This document shows positions 34,448 through 42,956 of a stretch of 64,000 bases of DNA, piece after piece. Every line of letters begins with the position of its first letter. Position 1 is the first letter of the stretch. The stretch lies in assembly GCF_002940005.1 (NCBI RefSeq), contig NZ_MDEF01000019.1. The stretch is one strand, 5' to 3'. The notes under the pieces are model-generated. The model had not been told where the DNA came from, made no database searches, and worked only from the letters and a program-made list of their open reading frames with translations. Position numbers and translations under genes: made by a program. The stretch comes from Xanthomonas hortorum. GTDB taxonomy: Bacteria; Pseudomonadota; Gammaproteobacteria; Xanthomonadales; Xanthomonadaceae.

Positions 34448-36328
34448 TCAACGCGCCTTGTACAACTCGCTCAAGCGATCCGGCCTGCCGGCAACGCGCT
34501 CCAGATGCGGATACAGCAGGCCGCCGTGGTAATCGATGCGCACGGTGTCGTAGCGATCCAGGCGCTTGACCAGCAGCTCGATCGGCGCGGTGGTGCCCTT
34601 GGCCGCCGTGATCGCGTCCTTGATCACCTCACTGCTGAAGGCGCGGCCGTTGACCGCCACGATCGTGTTGCCGGCGATCAGGCCGGCATTGAAGGCCGGG
34701 CCGTCCCACAGCACATCACCGATGTCGCCAGAGGCTTTCAAGGACACGCCAAGCGAATAGGCCAGATTGGCGTCCTTGTCGTCGCTCTCGTCGGCCTTGG
34801 TGGCCAGGTTCGGCTCCTCGTTGTAGACCAGCTTCCAGCCATTGGCTTCGATGCCGCCGTTCAACGACCCGTGCCCGTCCATGCGGCTGCGCAACAGGCT
34901 CGCCCAGTCGTAGGCGGCCACGCCGTTGAGCGTGGTCACGATGTCGTCGAAGGTGTACGGATTGACGTCCCAATCGCCGTTCTTCATGCCGAAGAACGCC
35001 TTGCCGAAGTCGTCGATGGAGCGCTTGTTGTTGGTCAGCGCGCGCAGCTTGCTGTCCACTTCCAGCCACATCATCTGGCCGCCGGAATAATAGTCCTCGC
35101 TCATCTGATAGCTGCGGTACGCCTTGGGCCGGCGCATCGACATGGTCGGGTCGTTGGTGGTGTCCTGCACGGTGCGCCAGGCCATGCCGGGGCGGCCACG
35201 CTCGTAGCTTGCCGCCACGCCTGCCAGCATGTCGCGCGCCTGATCCTGCGTCCACAGGCCCGAGCGCGCGGCCATCACTTCGCCCCAGAACTGGGTCTGG
35301 CCTTCGTACAGCCACAGCAGGCTATCGCCCATCGGCACGTTGAAATTGGGCGTGGCCAGATCCGCGCCGCGGCGATACTTGCCGTTCCAGGAATGGTTGA
35401 ATTCGTGCGCAAGCAGGTCGCGCCCGGTCCAGCTCTTGTCCCACTCGGTGAAATACGTCGGCACGCCGCTGTTTTCGCTGGAGCGATGGTGCTCCAGGCC
35501 GATACCGCCCAGCTTCTTGGTCAGCGCGAGCAGAAATTCGTAATGGTCGAAATGGCGCGCGCCGTACAACTTGTCCATCTGCTGCACCAGCGCCGCATGC
35601 GCCTTGATCTGTTCGGGCTTGGCATCCAGCGACTTGGCTTCGTCGGCAAAGACGTTGAGGTAGACCGGCTGCTTGCCGCCGCTCAGCTCCACGCGCTTGT
35701 AGAACTTGCCGGCAAACATCGGCGAGTCGACCAGGTCGTCGAAATCGATCGGCTTGAAGGTCACCGTGTCGCCGACCCGGCTCTGGGTTTCCAGCGCGAT
35801 CGCGTAGTCCCAGCCCTTGGGCAAGGTCACACTGGCCTGCGTCTTGATGTTGCGTGCGAAGACACCGGCCGGATACAGCGCGGTGGTATTCCACTGCAGG
35901 TTGAGCATTTCCGGGGTCATCATCACCCGGCCCTGGTTGCTGGCCTGCGGAGAGAGAAACTTGAACTCGGCTACCAGCTCGGTGGCGCCCTGCGGCACAT
36001 CGATCTTGAAGGCGTACACGTCGAACTGATCGCGCGTCCACGGCACCACCTTGCCATCGACCTTGATCACCAGACCGGCGAGCTTGTCGATCGGCCCGGT
36101 CGGCGAGTGATTGCCGGGGATCCACTGCGGATACAGCAGCGTCATCGGGCCGGGCTTGGCCGGCATGGTGGTCCTGACCTTGAAGATGCGGTGCGCCAGA
36201 TCGGTGGCATCGACATCGATCTTCAAGCTGCCTTCGAACGGCACGTCCTGCGGCGGCGCGGTTTGCGCGGCGGCGGGCAACGACAGCGCTGCCAGCAGCG
36301 ACACGGACAACAGGGTGGGCATCTTCAT
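34448..36328 (-). CDS. M61-family (glycyl aminopeptidase-like) metallopeptidase with PDZ domain
   Basis: A 626-residue exported peptidase. The signal peptide is MKMPTLLSVSLLAALSLPAAA. A beta-rich N-domain is followed by the zinc HEXXH motif as HEFNH at about residues 308-312, with a downstream WLYEGQTQFW glutamate as third ligand. A PDZ domain near residues 480-590 (FNAGLIAGNTIVAVNG) probably binds C-termini. Family members are periplasmic or secreted aminopeptidases. It is transcribed alone, 172 bp after the cyo terminator side on the same strand. Confidence 0.92.
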   Translation of the reverse strand: MKMPTLLSVSLLAALSLPAAAQTAPPQDVPFEGSLKIDVDATDLAHRIFKVRTTMPAKPGPMTLLYPQWIPGNHSPTGPIDKLAGLVIKVDGKVVPWTRDQFDVYAFKIDVPQGATELVAEFKFLSPQASNQGRVMMTPEMLNLQWNTTALYPAGVFARNIKTQASVTLPKGWDYAIALETQSRVGDTVTFKPIDFDDLVDSPMFAGKFYKRVELSGGKQPVYLNVFADEAKSLDAKPEQIKAHAALVQQMDKLYGARHFDHYEFLLALTKKLGGIGLEHHRSSENSGVPTYFTEWDKSWTGRDLLAHEFNHSWNGKYRRGADLATPNFNVPMGDSLLWLYEGQTQFWGEVMAARSGLWTQDQARDMLAGVAASYERGRPGMAWRTVQDTTNDPTMSMRRPKAYRSYQMSEDYYSGGQMMWLEVDSKLRALTNNKRSIDDFGKAFFGMKNGDWDVNPYTFDDIVTTLNGVAAYDWASLLRSRMDGHGSLNGGIEANGWKLVYNEEPNLATKADESDDKDANLAYSLGVSLKASGDIGDVLWDGPAFNAGLIAGNTIVAVNGRAFSSEVIKDAITAAKGTTAPIELLVKRLDRYDTVRIDYHGGLLYPHLERVAGRPDRLSELYKAR

Positions 36329-36431
36329 CGCAACTCCGCAGGTGACCTGGAAACAGGCAAGCCCACGATGCTAAGCGCACGCCACCGCTTCCCCGTATGC
36401 CATTGGTCATGCCGCAGGCAAATTCATGCGC

Positions 36432-36466
36432 AAAAAAAAGCCGCCAATCGCTGGCGGCTTTCTTCA
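36432..36466 (-). terminator. Terminator of the cyoABCD operon
   Basis: A stem of at least 9 bp (36438-36446 with 36452-36460, ATCGC loop) is followed on the minus strand by eight T residues (36439-36432). It lies 34 bp after the cyoD stop. It is a classical intrinsic terminator. Confidence 0.9.
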
Positions 36467-36499
36467 TAACAGCATGACGCGATCCGGCGTGGCGCCGTC

Positions 36500-36835
36500 T
36501 CAATGCATCATGTTGACGTTCATGTTGTGCAGCACCCACAGCGAACCGACGATCACGATGCCGATGATCAGCAGCGAGAACAGGCCCACCTGCACGTTGG
36601 AGCGCTGCTCGGGCGAGCGATCCATATGCAGGAAATACACCATGTGCACCAGCATCTGCACCGCGGCCATCAGCGAGATCACGATGACGGTGACGCCCTT
36701 GGAGAACGCCCCGCTCATCACCATCGCAAACGGGATGACGGTCAGGATCACGGCCATCACAAAGCCGATCAGGTAGGACTTCAGGCCGCCGGCATGTGCG
36801 TCGGCGGCGGTTTCATGCACGTGGTGATTGGCCAT
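36500..36835 (-). CDS. cyoD: Cytochrome bo3 ubiquinol oxidase subunit IV
   Basis: A 111-residue inner-membrane protein with three helices (SYLIGFVMAVILTVIPFAMV, the VIVISLMAAVQMLVHMVYFL region and FSLLIIGIVIVGSLWVL). It supports assembly of the CuB site of the bo3 oxidase. The start codon overlaps the cyoC stop (TAATG). It is the last gene of the operon and is followed by a terminator. Confidence 0.95.
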   Translation of the reverse strand: MANHHVHETAADAHAGGLKSYLIGFVMAVILTVIPFAMVMSGAFSKGVTVIVISLMAAVQMLVHMVYFLHMDRSPEQRSNVQVGLFSLLIIGIVIVGSLWVLHNMNVNMMH

Positions 36836-37464
36836 TACAGCGCTCCCAGCAGATAGACGACGGTGAACACACCGATCCAGATGATGTCCAGGAAATGCCA
36901 GAACAGGCTCAGGCAGGCCAGACGCGTGCTGTTGCGCGGGGTCAGGCCGTTCTTGGAGATCTGGATCACCAGCACCGCCATCCACAACAGACCCGAGGCC
37001 ACGTGCAGACCGTGCGTGCCCACCAGGGTGAAGAAGGCCGACAGGAACGCGCTGCGCCCCGGGCCCGCACCTTCATGGATCAGGTGGTTGAACTCCCACA
37101 CTTCCATGCACAGAAAGCCGATACCCAGCAGCGCGGTGACGCCCAACCAGGCATACAGCCCGGTCATGCTGCGCTTGTGCGCGGAAATCATCGCAACGCC
37201 AAAGCTCAGGCTGCTGAACAACAGCAGGAAGGTTTCCACCAGCACGAACTTCAGATCGAACAACTCCTTGGCCGTCGGTCCGTCCACCGTGGCGCCCGAG
37301 AGCACCGCATAGGTGGCGAACAGACCGGCGAACAGCAGGCAGTCGCTCATCAGGTAGACCCAGAACCCGAAGACGGTGTTGCCACCGGCGTCGTGATGCT
37401 CGTGGTCGTCGTGGCCGCCCGCGTGGGCGGCGTGGTCAAGCGTGGTCGAGGAAGACATGGTCAT
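36835..37464 (-). CDS. cyoC: Cytochrome bo3 ubiquinol oxidase subunit III
   Basis: A 209-residue membrane subunit with five helices. A His-rich N-terminus precedes GNTVFGFWVYLMSDCLLFAG. The COX3-like core includes EVWEFNHLIHEG and FFTLVGTHGLHV. It overlaps cyoB by 4 bp and cyoD by 1 bp. ATG 37458 (MSSSTT) is an equally plausible start. Confidence 0.96.
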   Translation of the reverse strand: MTMSSSTTLDHAAHAGGHDDHEHHDAGGNTVFGFWVYLMSDCLLFAGLFATYAVLSGATVDGPTAKELFDLKFVLVETFLLLFSSLSFGVAMISAHKRSMTGLYAWLGVTALLGIGFLCMEVWEFNHLIHEGAGPGRSAFLSAFFTLVGTHGLHVASGLLWMAVLVIQISKNGLTPRNSTRLACLSLFWHFLDIIWIGVFTVVYLLGAL

Positions 37465-39461
37465 ACCACCTTCGCGGCCTGCGCCGCATGTTGCTGTTCG
37501 AGCAGGGCAAAGCGCGCGTTTTCGATGCGCTCCACTTCGTCGGCCGGCACCCAGTAATCGATGTCGTCATCGAAGGTACGTGCGATGAAGCTGCCGATCA
37601 TGCCGACCAGGCCAATGATCGCCAGCCACCAGATGTGCCAGATCAACCCGAAGCCCATCAGCACGCTGAAGGCACCGATATACACGCCTGCACCCGTGTT
37701 GCGCGGCATGTGGATCGCCTCGTACTTGGACGGACGCACCCAGCCCTTGCCGTTCTGCTTGTCGGCCCAGAACTGATCGCGGTCGTCGATATGCGGCAGC
37801 ACGGCGAAGTTGTAGAACGGCGGCGGCGAAGAGGTTGCCCACTCCAGCGTGCGGCCATCCCACGGATCGCCCGTGTAATCCATGTGCTCCTTGCGCTTCC
37901 AGACGCTGTAACCGATCTGCACCAGGTTCAGGAAGATACCCATGCCGATGATCGCAGCACCCGCAGCGGCCACGTACAGCCACGGCGCCCACTCGGGGTG
38001 GTTGTAGGTGTTCATGCGGCGGGTCATGCCCATGAAGCCGAGCACGTACAGCGGCATGAAGGCCACGAAGAAGCCGATGATCCAGCACCAGAACGAGGCC
38101 TTGCCGATCTTCTCGTTGAGCTTGAAGCCGAACGCCTTCGGGAACCAGTAAGTCAGACCTGCCAGGTAACCGAACACCACGCCGCCGATGATCACGTTAT
38201 GGAAATGCGCGATCAGGAACAGGCTGTTGTGCAGCACGAAGTCCACCGCCGGAATCGCCAGCATCACGCCGGTCATGCCGCCGATGGTGAAGGTGATGAT
38301 GAAGCCGATCGTCCACAGCACCGGCGAGGTCATGTGCACACGACCGCGGAACATGGTGAACAGCCAGTTGAAGATCTTCACGCCGGTCGGGATCGAGATG
38401 ATCATCGTCGTGATGCCGAAGAAGGCATTGACGTTGGCACCCGAGCCCATGGTGAAGAAGTGGTGCAACCACACCACGAACGACAGCACGCCGATGCATG
38501 AGGTGGCGTAGACCATCGAGGTGTAGCCGAACAGCCGCTTGCGGCTGTAGGTCGCGATCAACTCGGAGAAGATGCCGAACGCCGGCAGGATCAGGATATA
38601 GACTTCCGGGTGGCCCCAGATCCAGATCAGGTTGACGTACATCATGGCGTTGCCGCCACCGTCGTTGGTGAAGAAGTGCGTGCCCAGGTAACGGTCGGCA
38701 CCCAGCAACGCCAGCGCCACGGTCAGGATCGGGAACGCGGCGATGATCAGGATGTTGGTGATCAAGGCGGTCCAGGTGAAGATCGGCATGCGCATCAGGG
38801 TCATGCCCGGCGCGCGCATCCGCATGATCGTCACGAAGAAGTTGATGCCGGTCAGCAACGTGCCCAAGCCTGAGACCTGCAACGCCCAGATGTAATAGTC
38901 GACACCAACCCCTGGACTGTATTCCAGCCCCGACAACGGCGGATACGCCAACCAACCGGTCTGCGCGAATTCACCGACACCCAGCGAGATATTGATCAGC
39001 GCCGCACCGGCTACGAACAGCCAGAAGCTCAGCGAGTTCAGGAACGGGAACGCCACGTCGCGTGCGCCGATCTGCAGCGGCACGATCAGATTCAACAAGC
39101 CCGTCATGAACGGCATGGCCATGAAGAAGATCATGATCACGCCGTGCGCGGTAAAGATCTGGTCGTAGTGATGTGGCGGCAGCACACCTTCGCCGCCGTT
39201 ACCCGCCAACGCCTGCTGGGCACGCATCATCGCCGCATCGGCGAAGCCGCGCAGCAGCATGACCAGCGCCACGATGATGTACATCACACCGATGCGCTTG
39301 TGATCCACCGAGGTGAACCACTCGTTCCACAGGTAGCCCCACAGCTTGTACTTGGTGATGGCGCCCGCGATGAGCAGGCCGAGCAGGCCGGCGCCACCGA
39401 GAGCGACCATGATGATCGGCTCGTGGTACGGAACCGCCTCGAGCGTAAGTTTGCCTAGCAT
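37461..39461 (-). CDS. cyoB: Cytochrome bo3 ubiquinol oxidase subunit I
   Basis: The 666-residue catalytic subunit, a haem-copper oxidase that reduces O2 to water and pumps protons. Key motifs are TAHGVIMIFFM (low-spin haem His), WIWGHPEVYILILPAFG (CuB His with the cross-linked Tyr) and the paired histidines in VWLHHFFTMG and FLIAHFHNVIIGG. The ATG at 39461 overlaps the last base of cyoA. An in-frame ATG 7 codons upstream lies inside cyoA and is less likely. Confidence 0.97.
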   Translation of the reverse strand: MLGKLTLEAVPYHEPIIMVALGGAGLLGLLIAGAITKYKLWGYLWNEWFTSVDHKRIGVMYIIVALVMLLRGFADAAMMRAQQALAGNGGEGVLPPHHYDQIFTAHGVIMIFFMAMPFMTGLLNLIVPLQIGARDVAFPFLNSLSFWLFVAGAALINISLGVGEFAQTGWLAYPPLSGLEYSPGVGVDYYIWALQVSGLGTLLTGINFFVTIMRMRAPGMTLMRMPIFTWTALITNILIIAAFPILTVALALLGADRYLGTHFFTNDGGGNAMMYVNLIWIWGHPEVYILILPAFGIFSELIATYSRKRLFGYTSMVYATSCIGVLSFVVWLHHFFTMGSGANVNAFFGITTMIISIPTGVKIFNWLFTMFRGRVHMTSPVLWTIGFIITFTIGGMTGVMLAIPAVDFVLHNSLFLIAHFHNVIIGGVVFGYLAGLTYWFPKAFGFKLNEKIGKASFWCWIIGFFVAFMPLYVLGFMGMTRRMNTYNHPEWAPWLYVAAAGAAIIGMGIFLNLVQIGYSVWKRKEHMDYTGDPWDGRTLEWATSSPPPFYNFAVLPHIDDRDQFWADKQNGKGWVRPSKYEAIHMPRNTGAGVYIGAFSVLMGFGLIWHIWWLAIIGLVGMIGSFIARTFDDDIDYWVPADEVERIENARFALLEQQHAAQAAKVV

Positions 39462-40411
39462 CACTTGTCTCCAGAAGTGCACATGGCAACCGGCTCTGCA
39501 GCCGATGCCTGATGGTCGCCGTGGCCTTCGCCATGGCCTTGCGGACCGTGACCCGGACCATTCATGTATTTGTCGACCAGCGAGCGGAACATGCCGTCCT
39601 GCACCGACGAGTAGTAGGTGACCGGATACTGTTCTTTATCGTTGCGATTGGCGGCCAGCACCTGGTACTCGGCGGCGGTCAGCGCCTTCGGCGATGCCTT
39701 GACCTTGGCCACCCATGCATCGAAGCCGGCCTGATCGACCGCATGCGCCTTGAAGCTCATCTTCGAAAAACCGTGACCGCTGTAATTGGTGGACAGGCCG
39801 AAGTATTCGCCCGGCTCGTTGGCCACCAGATGCAGCTTGGTTTCCATGCCGGCCATCGCATAGATCATCGTGCCCAGGTGCGGGATGAAGAACGAATTCA
39901 TCACCGTGTCGGAGGTGATCTTGAAGTTCAGCGGCGTGTGCACCGGGAAGGCGATTTCGTTGACCGTGGCGATGTTCTGATCCGGGTAGATGAACATCCA
40001 CTTCCAGTCCAGCGAGACCGCTTCGATGGTGAGCGGCTTGACGTCCGAATCCAGCGGCCGGTACGGATCCAGCGCATGCGAGGAGCGCCAGGTCAGCACC
40101 GCCAGCACCAGGATGATCACGCACGGGATCGACCACACCACCACTTCGATGGCGGTGGAGTGCGACCAATCCGGCTCGTAGCGCGCCTTCGTGTTGGACG
40201 CGCGGTATTTCCACGCGAACGCGATCGTCATCACGATCACCGGGATGACCACGATCAGCATCAGCACCACCGAGGTGATCAGCAGTTGCTTTTCGTCGTG
40301 GCCGATCTGGCCTTTCGGATTGAGGATGGCCGAGTTGCAGCCTGCCAACAGCAGGAACGGCAACATCAGGCCTGGACGAAGTACACGCCCGAGATGTTTC
40401 AACGGAATCAT
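39461..40411 (-). CDS. cyoA: Cytochrome bo3 ubiquinol oxidase subunit II (lipoprotein)
   Basis: A 316-residue subunit II with a lipoprotein signal peptide ending at LLLAGC. Two membrane helices follow (ITSVVLMLIVVIPVIVMTIA and the VVVWSIPCVIILVLAVLTW region). The periplasmic cupredoxin fold has lost the CuA ligands, as in quinol oxidases. A His/Gly-rich tail ends the protein. A TTG at 40423 could also start it. It opens cyoABCD; no cyoE (haem O synthase) follows. Confidence 0.95.
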   Translation of the reverse strand: MIPLKHLGRVLRPGLMLPFLLLAGCNSAILNPKGQIGHDEKQLLITSVVLMLIVVIPVIVMTIAFAWKYRASNTKARYEPDWSHSTAIEVVVWSIPCVIILVLAVLTWRSSHALDPYRPLDSDVKPLTIEAVSLDWKWMFIYPDQNIATVNEIAFPVHTPLNFKITSDTVMNSFFIPHLGTMIYAMAGMETKLHLVANEPGEYFGLSTNYSGHGFSKMSFKAHAVDQAGFDAWVAKVKASPKALTAAEYQVLAANRNDKEQYPVTYYSSVQDGMFRSLVDKYMNGPGHGPQGHGEGHGDHQASAAEPVAMCTSGDK

Positions 40412-40774
40412 CGGTCGATCCAAGTGCGAAGGAACGCCAGCCTCATGCGTCGCATTCCCTTTCGGGACATGTCCGGCAGCGCTCTTCCTGAAGAAAGATG
40501 ACCGCGCAGACCGAAGACACGGGTTAGCTTCCTAATTTTAAACTTTGCTGCACCTGCACGAAACCCATCGGCCATGATCTGCCGCAATTAATGCGCGCAA
40601 ACGTATGCGACATGTTGTCGCAGCGCTAAGCAGGGCAGAAACGATGCGATTGCGGACCTGCACAATCAGGCCTGCGTGATGTGCAGCGTCTATTGCTGCT
40701 AGCGCGCTAAGGTGTGTGTGCATCCGTCCAAAACGCAACTGGGCCGACCAATGGCCAACCCAGTGTTGAAGCGA
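40412..40774. other. Promoter region of cyoABCD
   Basis: About 360 bp between tRNA-Thr and cyoA. It contains an AT-rich run around 40530-40550 (CTAATTTTAAACTTTG) that could be part of the cyo promoter. No coding similarity was seen. Confidence 0.4.
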
Positions 40775-40850
40775 TGGTGCCGGAAATAGGAATCGAACCT
40801 ACGACCTACGCATTACGAATGCGCCGCTCTACCAACTGAGCTATTCCGGC
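40775..40850 (-). tRNA. tRNA-Thr(CGT)
   Basis: The 76-nt sequence folds as a cloverleaf with acceptor stem GCCGGAA/TTCCGGC, D-loop AGCTCAGTTGGTAGAGC, anticodon CGT (40815-40817) in CATTCGTAATG, T-loop GGTTCGATTCC and an encoded CCA end. It decodes ACG. Confidence 0.97.
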
Positions 40851-41076
40851 GAGCCGTGAATTGTAGGAGCGGAGCCAGTCCCCGGTCAATCGCCGCAGTT
40901 GGCGGGCTGGGCATGGCGGTAGCCGGCATTGCGTCATGTCCTGGCGACTGCCGGCTGTCTCCCAGCGCGAAAATCCGTCAACCAATCGCTGCATCCATCA
41001 CACAGATCAACTCGGCCTACTCGACTAAAACGCAGGCGGTCGTCTGAAGGCAACCCGGCAAGCGGGTCAGCCGACT

Positions 41077-42027
41077 TCAGCTAACCAAACGCAACCGCAG
41101 TTCCTTGGGTAGCGCGAACACCATCGATTCCGGCTCGCCCTCCAGCTCGGAGACGCCCTCGGCGCCCAGCTCGCGCAGCCGTGCCAGCACCCCGTCGACC
41201 AACACCTGCGGCGCGGAGGCGCCGGCGGTCAGGCCGATGTGCTGCTTGCCCACGATCCAGGCCGGATCGATCTCGCTGGCGTTGTCGATCAGGTAGGACT
41301 CCACCCCGTCGCGTCGTGCCAGCTCGCTGAGACGATTGGAATTGGAGCTGTTGGGCGAGCCGACCACCAGCACCAGATCGCATTGGCGCGCGAGATCGCG
41401 CACCGCGTCCTGGCGGTTCTGGGTGGCGTAACAGATATCGTCGTGGCGCGGCCCCTGCATCGCCGGGAAGCGCGCACGCAGCGCCTCGATGATGCCCATG
41501 GTGTCGTCCACCGACAGCGTGGTCTGGGTGGTGTAGGCGAGGTTCTCGGGCTGGCGGATCTGCAGCGTGGCCACCTGCTCGATGTCTTCGACCAGATAGA
41601 TCGTGCCCGGGCCGCGCTCACGGCTCCACTGCCCCATCGTGCCTTCCACTTCCGGATGCCCGGCATGGCCGATCAGCACCACATCGCGGCCGGCCCGGCA
41701 GTGCCGCGCCACCTCGAAGTGCACCTTGGTCACCAGCGGGCATGTCGCGTCGAACACCTTGAGCCCGCGGCGCTCTGCCTCCAGGCGCACCGCCTGCGAG
41801 ACGCCGTGCGCGCTGAAGATCACCGTGGCGTTGTCGGGCACCTCGTCGAGTTCTTCGACGAAGACCGCGCCGCGCTGCTTGAGGTCGTCGACCACAAAAC
41901 GGTTGTGCACGACTTCATGCCGCACATAGATCGGCGCGCCCAGCGTCTCGATCGCACGCTTGACGATCTCGATCGCACGGTCGACGCCGGCACAAAAACC
42001 ACGGGGATTGGCGAGCAGGACTTCCAT
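41077..42027 (-). CDS. ispH: 4-hydroxy-3-methylbut-2-enyl diphosphate reductase (LytB)
   Basis: A 316-residue [4Fe-4S] enzyme that makes IPP and DMAPP in the last step of the MEP isoprenoid pathway. The cluster cysteines are in NPRGFCAGV, DATCPLVTKVH and ICYATQNRQ. The ATG at 42027 (MEVLLANP) gives the family start; another ATG three codons upstream is possible. It follows lspA on the same strand in the conserved ileS-lspA-ispH order. The 80-bp gap before it contains degenerate heptamer repeats (GGGGAATCAGGAATCGG). Confidence 0.97.
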   Translation of the reverse strand: MEVLLANPRGFCAGVDRAIEIVKRAIETLGAPIYVRHEVVHNRFVVDDLKQRGAVFVEELDEVPDNATVIFSAHGVSQAVRLEAERRGLKVFDATCPLVTKVHFEVARHCRAGRDVVLIGHAGHPEVEGTMGQWSRERGPGTIYLVEDIEQVATLQIRQPENLAYTTQTTLSVDDTMGIIEALRARFPAMQGPRHDDICYATQNRQDAVRDLARQCDLVLVVGSPNSSNSNRLSELARRDGVESYLIDNASEIDPAWIVGKQHIGLTAGASAPQVLVDGVLARLRELGAEGVSELEGEPESMVFALPKELRLRLVS

Positions 42028-42106
42028 GGCGGGCATTCTACGGGAATGGGGAATCAGGAATCGGACCGGGCGGCGTGCGCCCGCAGGAACACTTCAGCCT
42101 CGATTG

Positions 42107-42619
42107 CTAATTTTTGATCCCTGACTCCCGCTTACCGCCCTTGTCGAACAGACCGAATACCGCGATGCCGATGGCACCGCCCACGATCGCCGAGTCGGCG
42201 ATATTGAACGACGGCCAGGTGTGGCTGCCGATGTACCACTGGATGAAATCGACCACGTGGCCATGCATCAGGCGGTCGATCACGTTGCCGATCGCCCCGC
42301 CGATCACCAACGCATACGGCAGCGCGCTACGCCACTCGCCGCGCGCGGTGCGCGACAGCCAGAACGCCAGCAGCCCGCTGATGCCCACCGCCAGCGCGGT
42401 GAAGAACCACAGCTGCCAGCCGCCGGCATCGCTCAGAAAGCTGAAGGCCGCGCCGGTGTTATAGGTGCGGTACCAGTTCCAGAAGCCGTCGATCACCGGC
42501 ACGGCGGTGTACTCGGGCAGGCTGGACAGCACCCAGGCCTTGCTCCATTGGTCCAGCCCGACCACGAGCGCAGACAACAGTAACCAGATCAGGGCGGAGG
42601 GTTTGGGGCGTTGACTCAT
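42107..42619 (-). CDS. lspA: Lipoprotein signal peptidase II
   Basis: A 170-residue inner-membrane aspartyl protease with four helices. It cleaves prolipoprotein signal peptides after lipidation. The catalytic aspartates are in GNVIDRLMHGHVVDF and FNIADSAI. The ATG at 42619 (MSQRPKP) was preferred to a start 5 codons upstream because the former matches the family. It lies between ileS and ispH. Confidence 0.97.
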   Translation of the reverse strand: MSQRPKPSALIWLLLSALVVGLDQWSKAWVLSSLPEYTAVPVIDGFWNWYRTYNTGAAFSFLSDAGGWQLWFFTALAVGISGLLAFWLSRTARGEWRSALPYALVIGGAIGNVIDRLMHGHVVDFIQWYIGSHTWPSFNIADSAIVGGAIGIAVFGLFDKGGKRESGIKN

Positions 42620-42956
42620 GTCGAGAGATCGCAATTGGTTGTGGCTTCTCCGACGCCGGAGAAGATGCCTGGATGGCGTTGGAGATGGCGAAAACTAAAC
42701 AACGATGACCAAAGCTGGATGACAGGCAAGCGAGGATGGCATGGACGCTTCAGCCAGCTGCCCTGCCCCGCTCTGCCGCAAGCGCGAGCTTCAGCAAGCG
42801 CCACAACGCATCAGGCGTAGCGATCAGCGCCGCGTAAGCGTGTGGCGCAGCAGCCTGCAAATAAAGCAGCGGCACGTTCCAGCGCAGCACGTTCTACGAA
42901 GAACATCGGCAATGCGTTGCGGAACCTTCCGCGACGCATTGCCGTCGATGCCCGCA
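42620..42956. other. Intergenic region ileS-lspA with strong hairpin
   Basis: About 337 bp separate ileS from lspA, unusual for this normally tight pair. It holds an inverted repeat with 16-bp arms and one G-T wobble (42909-42924 with 42927-42942) just after ileS. No gene is visible. Confidence 0.5.
42909..42942 (-). terminator. Large hairpin after ileS
   Basis: The two 16-bp arms match with a single G-T wobble and are only two bases apart. It begins 15 bp after the ileS stop. No T-tract follows, so it may attenuate or stabilise mRNA instead of ending transcription. Confidence 0.5.

Noticed and set aside
34232..36469. 745-codon plus-strand open frame opposite the M61 peptidase
   Set aside because: Shadow frame; the peptidase has signal peptide and HEFNH.
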